A stretch of 64,000 nt of DNA from Cornus controversa (lineage: Eukaryota > Streptophyta > Magnoliopsida > Cornales > Cornaceae): contig CM048852.1 in the NCBI GenBank assembly GCA_026545225.1, positions 12,992,146 to 13,056,145 on the forward strand. Direction: 5' to 3'. Every line of letters starts with the position of its first letter. Within the stretch, counting starts at the first letter, position 1. Positions 59,463-64,000 of this stretch are shown here, one piece after another. The translations under genes and the position numbers were made by a program. Below the pieces are notes generated by a model, which saw nothing but the letters and a program-made list of their open reading frames with translations, had not been told where the DNA came from and ran no database searches.

Positions 59463-59743
59463 GGTATTTAGATGTGATCCTTTAGTTGATTGACAAAGCA
59501 GGAGATTTTGTCAGTGACGATGTTTGGTTTCGTATCGTACTGTTTGTTACAAACAACGAGGACCTGCAGGTGACTAAAACTTTTTTTTACATATGCTCCA
59601 TTCTATAAGTGGCTACGTCTTTGTGTAGTGCATCATTTTATTAATATTTGCCTTACATTTCATATATTTTTATCAGTCTTATGCAGTAGTGAAAGCCATG
59701 GAGTATCTTGATAAGCCTGCAATACACGAGACAATGGTTAAGG
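59463..59743 (+). pseudogene. AP-2 complex alpha-adaptin gene fragment (two exon pieces)
   Basis: Alpha-adaptin is the large subunit of the clathrin adaptor AP-2 at the plasma membrane. Piece 1, about 59463-59571 after TTTTTCAG: RYLDVIL, a stop, LIDKAGDFVSDDVWFRIVLF, VTNNEDLQ, then a GTGACT donor. Piece 2, about 59677-59743: SYAVVKAMEYLDKPAIHETM, VK, then a GTGTGT donor. Both are consecutive parts of the trunk domain, separated by a short intron. The rest of the gene is absent, and a stop replaces a leucine-type codon. Same orientation as the cyclin, DnaJ and glucanase fragments. Confidence 0.8.
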
Positions 59744-60098
59744 TGTGTATGCTCTGCCTATGATTTGTCTACAGTTCTTATAATGTGTGTGAAAGAATGC
59801 CTTAAAGTTTACGTGGATGGGATTGATGGGATAGTGCTGATAAATATTTAAATATTATTAAAATAAGGGTTGGTGTTGATAATTTTGTTTGGTTGGGTGG
59901 ACGGGAAGGAAATGAATTCTATTATTATTTTAATAATATACCCCTAAAAATATAAATTATCATATTTGAATGAGTATGCTAATGTCTTTTCACTTTCATC
60001 TAAATAATATCCAAATTTCTCTCTCCTACTCCACCCACTTTCGGATGAAAGTAAAATGGTGGGCCCAAAGGGATGTCTCACCCCTTCTCTCATCCTCG
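59744..60098. other. AT-rich spacer before LINE 2
   Basis: Partly intron-like continuation after the alpha-adaptin piece. No gene seen. Confidence 0.4.
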
Positions 60099-60328
60099 TT
60101 TTTTGTTTTTGTTTGATAAGTATAGATTTTTTAGAAAGCACCTAGAAAAAGGGAGGGGCGACCCTTGAACAAGAACCAATTACAAGGCAAAGGAATCTAA
60201 GAAGTCAACCATTTCTCCTTTGGAGTTACAAGATTTATCTTGAACCCAATAAGAAAGTGTACAAAGAATTGAGAATTTAAGCATCCCATTAAGAGTCTCT
60301 TCGTCATCAAACGTTCTTTGGTTCCGCT

Positions 60329-63300
60329 CTATCCACAAGCACCACCACACGCACAGGGGTTCACAATGATCCGTTGTCTTATCCTCAAATTGTCAAGCGT
60401 CAAGATCCTTCCATGAGAGGTCCATCCGAAGAAGGGGGCCTTAGTGTGACACACAGTCTTCCATGGGAAAGTCGTCCCTTCAAACCCGAAAATACTCTTG
60501 TAGAAGGATCTCACCTCGAAGCCCTTTGGAGAGGGTATCCATATCATTGAATCTTCCCTCCTGTTATTCACATTCATAGCTTGGAGATAGAGCGATCCAA
60601 AAAATGAATGGCATCCTCGATCTCCCAGTCCTGAAGATTTCTCGTGAACCCAACATCCCATATTGTTCTTCCACTATCAAGATGGTAGCAGTAAGAGACA
60701 AAAGTGTGGCAGTTGCGCGAGATCCGATAGAGACTAGGAAAAAGTTGAGCCAAAGGCCTTTCACCACACCACCAGTCCTCAATATTTCTATCATTCTCGT
60801 CCTTGAATTTTATGTATTTGGAAAACTCTGGCCACCCTTTTCGGATTGACTTCCAGACACCAACACCAACTCTCGCACCAACCCTTGCAGGAGTCCTTAC
60901 CTCCCTAGACCACCCTCCACTCTCTTCCCCATATCTACTAAGGATGAGCCTCCTCTAGGGCCTCTGCCTCTCTTTCCCAAATCTCCACAACCACTTCCCA
61001 AGGAGCCCCTTATTGAAGGCTCTCAACGGCAAATACAAATACGTGATTGGGAGTGAATCGACACCACAATCCAGAATGTTAGCTAAGACCACGATATTTG
61101 GCACAACTCCCACCGGAACCAACACACTCTTTCCAACACACTCATATGAGATTCTTCCGCATCACAAAACACAATAGTATCATATTCGAACAACAAATGG
61201 GAGATTTCAATTCGACTGGCGGCGTCTCTGCCCACCCTGAATCCTGTAATGAATCCCAGTTCAACTATTTTTCTCATTAACGTGCTGAGGCTCTCCATCA
61301 CAATTAGAAATAGGAAGGGGGATAACGGATCTCCCTGTCAGAGCCCGAGAGCTACTGTAGACCCAATGGGGATCCATTTACAAGCACTGAAAAACAAACC
61401 GTGGATATACAGAACTCGATCCACCTCCTCCACCTTTTCCCAAACCCCATCCTTTCTAGCAAATAAAGCAAGAAGCTCCAACTAACATGATCGAAGGCCT
61501 TCTCAATGTCCATCTTGCACAAAATTCCTAGAACCTTGCTTCTCATTCTAGAATCTACACACTCACTAGCAATAAGAGCAGAGTCTAAAATCTGGCGTCC
61601 TCTTATGAAGGCACTTTGGGGGTCCGAAATAAGGCTATCCATAATGCCGCTCAATCTCGAAACTAAAAGTTTAGCGATAAGTTTGTAAATGCATTCCACC
61701 AAACTAATAGGTCTAAAGTCCCGAACATCAGTAGCGCCTCCCTTCTTTGGAATGAGGGCTATGAAGGAGGAGGCATTCAAGCTTTTCTCGAACCGACAAT
61801 GGGAGTGAAAAGTATGAAAAGTGCCCATCGCCATTTCCTTACCACCTCCCAATTTTCGAGAAGGAAACAGGATGTAAAGCCATCTGGCCTTGGTGCTTTG
61901 TTTGCTTTGCAGCTCTTCAGAGCCAACAAAACCTCTTTCTCGCTAAAAGGCCTCTCCAGGCCTTCTCGTCTCTCCTCTGGTAATCTATCAAACGGCAGCC
62001 CGTCAAGCTGAGGTCTCCAGCTAAACTCTTCTGTGTACAGTCTCTAGTAGAATGATGACACTCCTGTTCCCACTTCTTCCGCACTGCTAAGAACCTCCTC
62101 GTCAACAATGATCCTCCCAATATGGTTGTTTGTCCGATGAGCATTTGCAAGCGGATGGAAGAATCTTTAGTTTCTGTCCCCTTCTTTCAACAAAATGGTC
62201 CTGTATTTCTGTTGCCACGAAATCTCCTTCGAAATCGCTATCTCATAAATCTCAGCCTGACACACCTCTCTCCTCCCTCAGCAATTTCCGACATCGTCGT
62301 ATTTTTCCTCCATTCCAAGTTCCCAAACACCTCCTTATTCCATTTTTTTATGTTCTCTTTCAGTACACGTGGCAGCCAGGACGAAACTTGGGTTACCAAG
62401 CACCGCGCATCCCTCCCACCAATCCCGCACTCTTTCCTTAAAGTCCTCAGCCTGTAACCACATGTTTTCAAACTTGAACGGAGTTTTCCTATGTGTGATG
62501 CCCCCATAGTCAATAACTAATGGAGTGTGGTCTGAGGTAACGCTGGTCAAAGCCGCTTGCACCACCTCCGGGAATTTCTCCTCCCAATCCTCGGATATAA
62601 GGAACCTATACAGTCGAGACAAGGTTGACCCGCTTGCACCACCTCCGGGAATTTCTCCTCCCAATCCTTGGATATAAGGAACCTATACAGTCAAGACAAG
62701 GTGGGGGTCTCCCTCCCGCTGGACCATGTGAAAGTAGCCCCCTCCATGGGCATATATATGAGATGATGCTCATCAATGAATTCTGAAAATTGCTCCATGG
62801 ACGGTGCCCATGCACTCCTGGAAGATCTCTCTGACTGGATTCTGATTGCGTTGAAGTCTCCCCCAATACACCAAGGTAGAGGCCATATCCTTCTCACTGA
62901 TCCGAGCTCGTCCCACAACAAGTGCCTCTCACTGGCTTTAACTCAGTTGTAGACACCAGAAAAGATCCATTTGAAGCCATCTTCCTCTAGTGAAAAGGTG
63001 CAAGAAACTGAAAATCTCCCCACCCAAGCATCCACCTTGGTCACCCACCTCTTATTCCACATCACAAGGACTCCCCCCGAGGAGCCTAAGGTATCAAGAA
63101 CTTCCCACGCCACAAACCTTCGCCCCCACAAGCTTCTGACCACATTATTTGTGATAGATGCCAATATTGTTTCCTGCAAGCAAACCACATGAGCATTCCA
63201 TTTCATGGGAATCAGGCCCCCCCCCCCCTTCTCCTCATCCCTCTTCCTCCCTCCTTTGATGACCCCGTCTTCCCCTCATAGTTCACGTATGAGATTAGGT
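60329..63300 (-). pseudogene. LINE 2 ORF2: endonuclease, reverse transcriptase, zf-RVT
   Basis: The endonuclease N-terminus is at 63206 (MKWNAHVVCLQETILASITN), with SSGGVLVMWNKRW and then LPWCIGGDFNAIRIQSERS (62921-62691). The reverse transcriptase at 61852-61083 shows [60 protein letters not shown] and [20 protein letters not shown]. The next block has a stop in place of Arg in the GLRQGDPLS motif, and the catalytic FADD region reads LLFEYDTIVFCDAEES, so the paired Asp motif is lost. A zf-RVT-type end is at 60661-60329 (GRILTLDNLRIRQR). A 77-bp tandem duplication at 62555 and a poly-G run near 63220 also break the frame. Confidence 0.85.
62555..62709. repeat. 77-bp tandem duplication in LINE 2 endonuclease region
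   Basis: GCTTGCACCACCTCCGGGAA at 62555 recurs at 62632. The copies differ at only about three positions over 77 bp, so the event is relatively recent. 77 is not a multiple of three, so it shifts the frame. Confidence 0.92.
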
Positions 63301-63354
63301 TTCGAACCCCCTTTTCTCCTCTTTCAGCGCCAACCCTTATTTTCCCACTATTTT

Positions 63355-64000
63355 TCAGATTTTCATGAAAAAACTGTAGCATCCCCTCAGCCTGGCCATG
63401 TTATCCTCATAAGACATGCCGAGTAAGTGGCACATAGTTCCTACATTCTCCTGAACCCAATCTCCCCCTACTCCATTTTTAGAGACAATCAACTCTCCGC
63501 TGACCTCATTAGGAAGAACTGTCTGTAAAGGAACCGCCGACTCTCCATCATACAGACTGCCTCCATCCCAAGGAACAATTTCCTGCCCAGTTTTAGTTTT
63601 TGTGTCTGTCTGATCCACTGTCAGAGCTTCTGCATTCTGAGAAAACAGTGGAGCAAAAGAAAAGTTGGGACATTTCAGTCCTCTAAGTGCGTTGTTTCCA
63701 TTCAGATCAAAGAACCCAGCCGACATTCCATTAACCATATTGGCAACTGCAGGTCTGGAAGATGTACCCGAGTCAACCTCCTATCTCCTTCTCAACATTG
63801 GCAGTGCCTTAGCTAGCCCCAATTGACCATCATCTTTAGGTTTAGCAGTACCCACGTGTCCAGAAGAAGGGGTAGAAGAAAATTTGTGAGAGGAAGTACC
63901 TTGTTGGCTAGTGTGCTTCGGAGACCATTTCATGCTCGCCATCTTAGTCACGGGGCGTTTGGTCCCTTCCTTCCTCGCAACAGTTATTCCATTGCTTCCG
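63355..64000 (-). pseudogene. LINE 2 ORF1 C-terminal region and inter-ORF linker
   Basis: A frame from 63738 (MVNGMSAGFFDLNGNNALRG) ends near 63355 with WVQENVGTMCHLLGMSYEDN then ARLRGCYSFFMKI, typical of the linker just before ORF2 in plant L1 LINEs. Upstream on minus the reading continues to the window edge (TKRPVTKMASMKWSPKHTS) with a stop near 63783. The nucleic-acid-binding core of ORF1 lies outside. Confidence 0.6.

Larger units (their letters stand above)
60099..64000 (-). mobile_element. second L1-type LINE, decayed, truncated by window edge
   Basis: T-rich 60099-60115 followed by GATAAG is the likely tail region on minus. Coding remnants run from zf-RVT (60661-60329) up to an ORF1-like region at the window end. 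Its proteins differ clearly from LINE 1, so it is another family. The 5' end and target duplication lie outside the window. Confidence 0.85.

Overview
This window is intergenic DNA from a flowering plant nuclear genome, probably a eudicot; the species cannot be named from sequence alone. The evidence is plant Ty3/gypsy-type long terminal repeats (LTRs) with an initiator-Met tRNA primer binding site, plant L1-type LINEs, and remnants of plant genes (PPR, NPH3, B-type cyclin, DnaJ, GH9 endoglucanase, alpha-adaptin). I found no intact host protein-coding gene, no tRNA or rRNA gene and no bacterial-type feature. Most long open frames are low-complexity translations of repeats.

Layout. 1-6420: an LTR element (203-6311, minus; target duplication GATCC) carries a second, related element in opposite orientation (2394-5590, plus; target duplication CTCAC). 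6420-8100: low-complexity DNA and two adjacent minisatellites. 8119-11044: wreck of a gypsy-type element (gag pseudogene, primer site, one candidate LTR; minus). 11212-13175: PPR pseudogene (plus). 14293-17579: solo LTR (minus; target duplication CAAGT).

18144-42505 is the centrepiece: a 24,362-bp head-to-tail array of four LTRs of about 3,635 bp alternating with three internal segments of exactly 3,274 bp, all minus. The whole array is bounded by one 5-bp target duplication, TACCT. The internal segments keep a primer binding site and polypurine tract but have no sense-strand frame of 60 codons, so the element looks like a LARD (large non-autonomous retrotransposon derivative). The copies are nearly identical yet individually distinguishable.

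44599-44994: NPH3-domain gene fragment. 46184-52126: decayed LINE (minus) with a 14-bp target duplication and T-tract. 52950-54450: gypsy/Athila-type remnant. 55653-59743: pieces of at least four, possibly five, unrelated host genes in one orientation, with introns kept, resembling gene capture by a DNA transposon (Helitron or Pack-type). 60099-64000: a second decayed LINE (minus) running off the window.

These features do not form a pathway. They record insertion, nesting, recombination, decay and gene-fragment capture. The most unusual items are the single-insertion tandem LARD array, the multi-gene chimera, and the arrays of short palindromes at comparable positions in sister LTRs but with different sequences.
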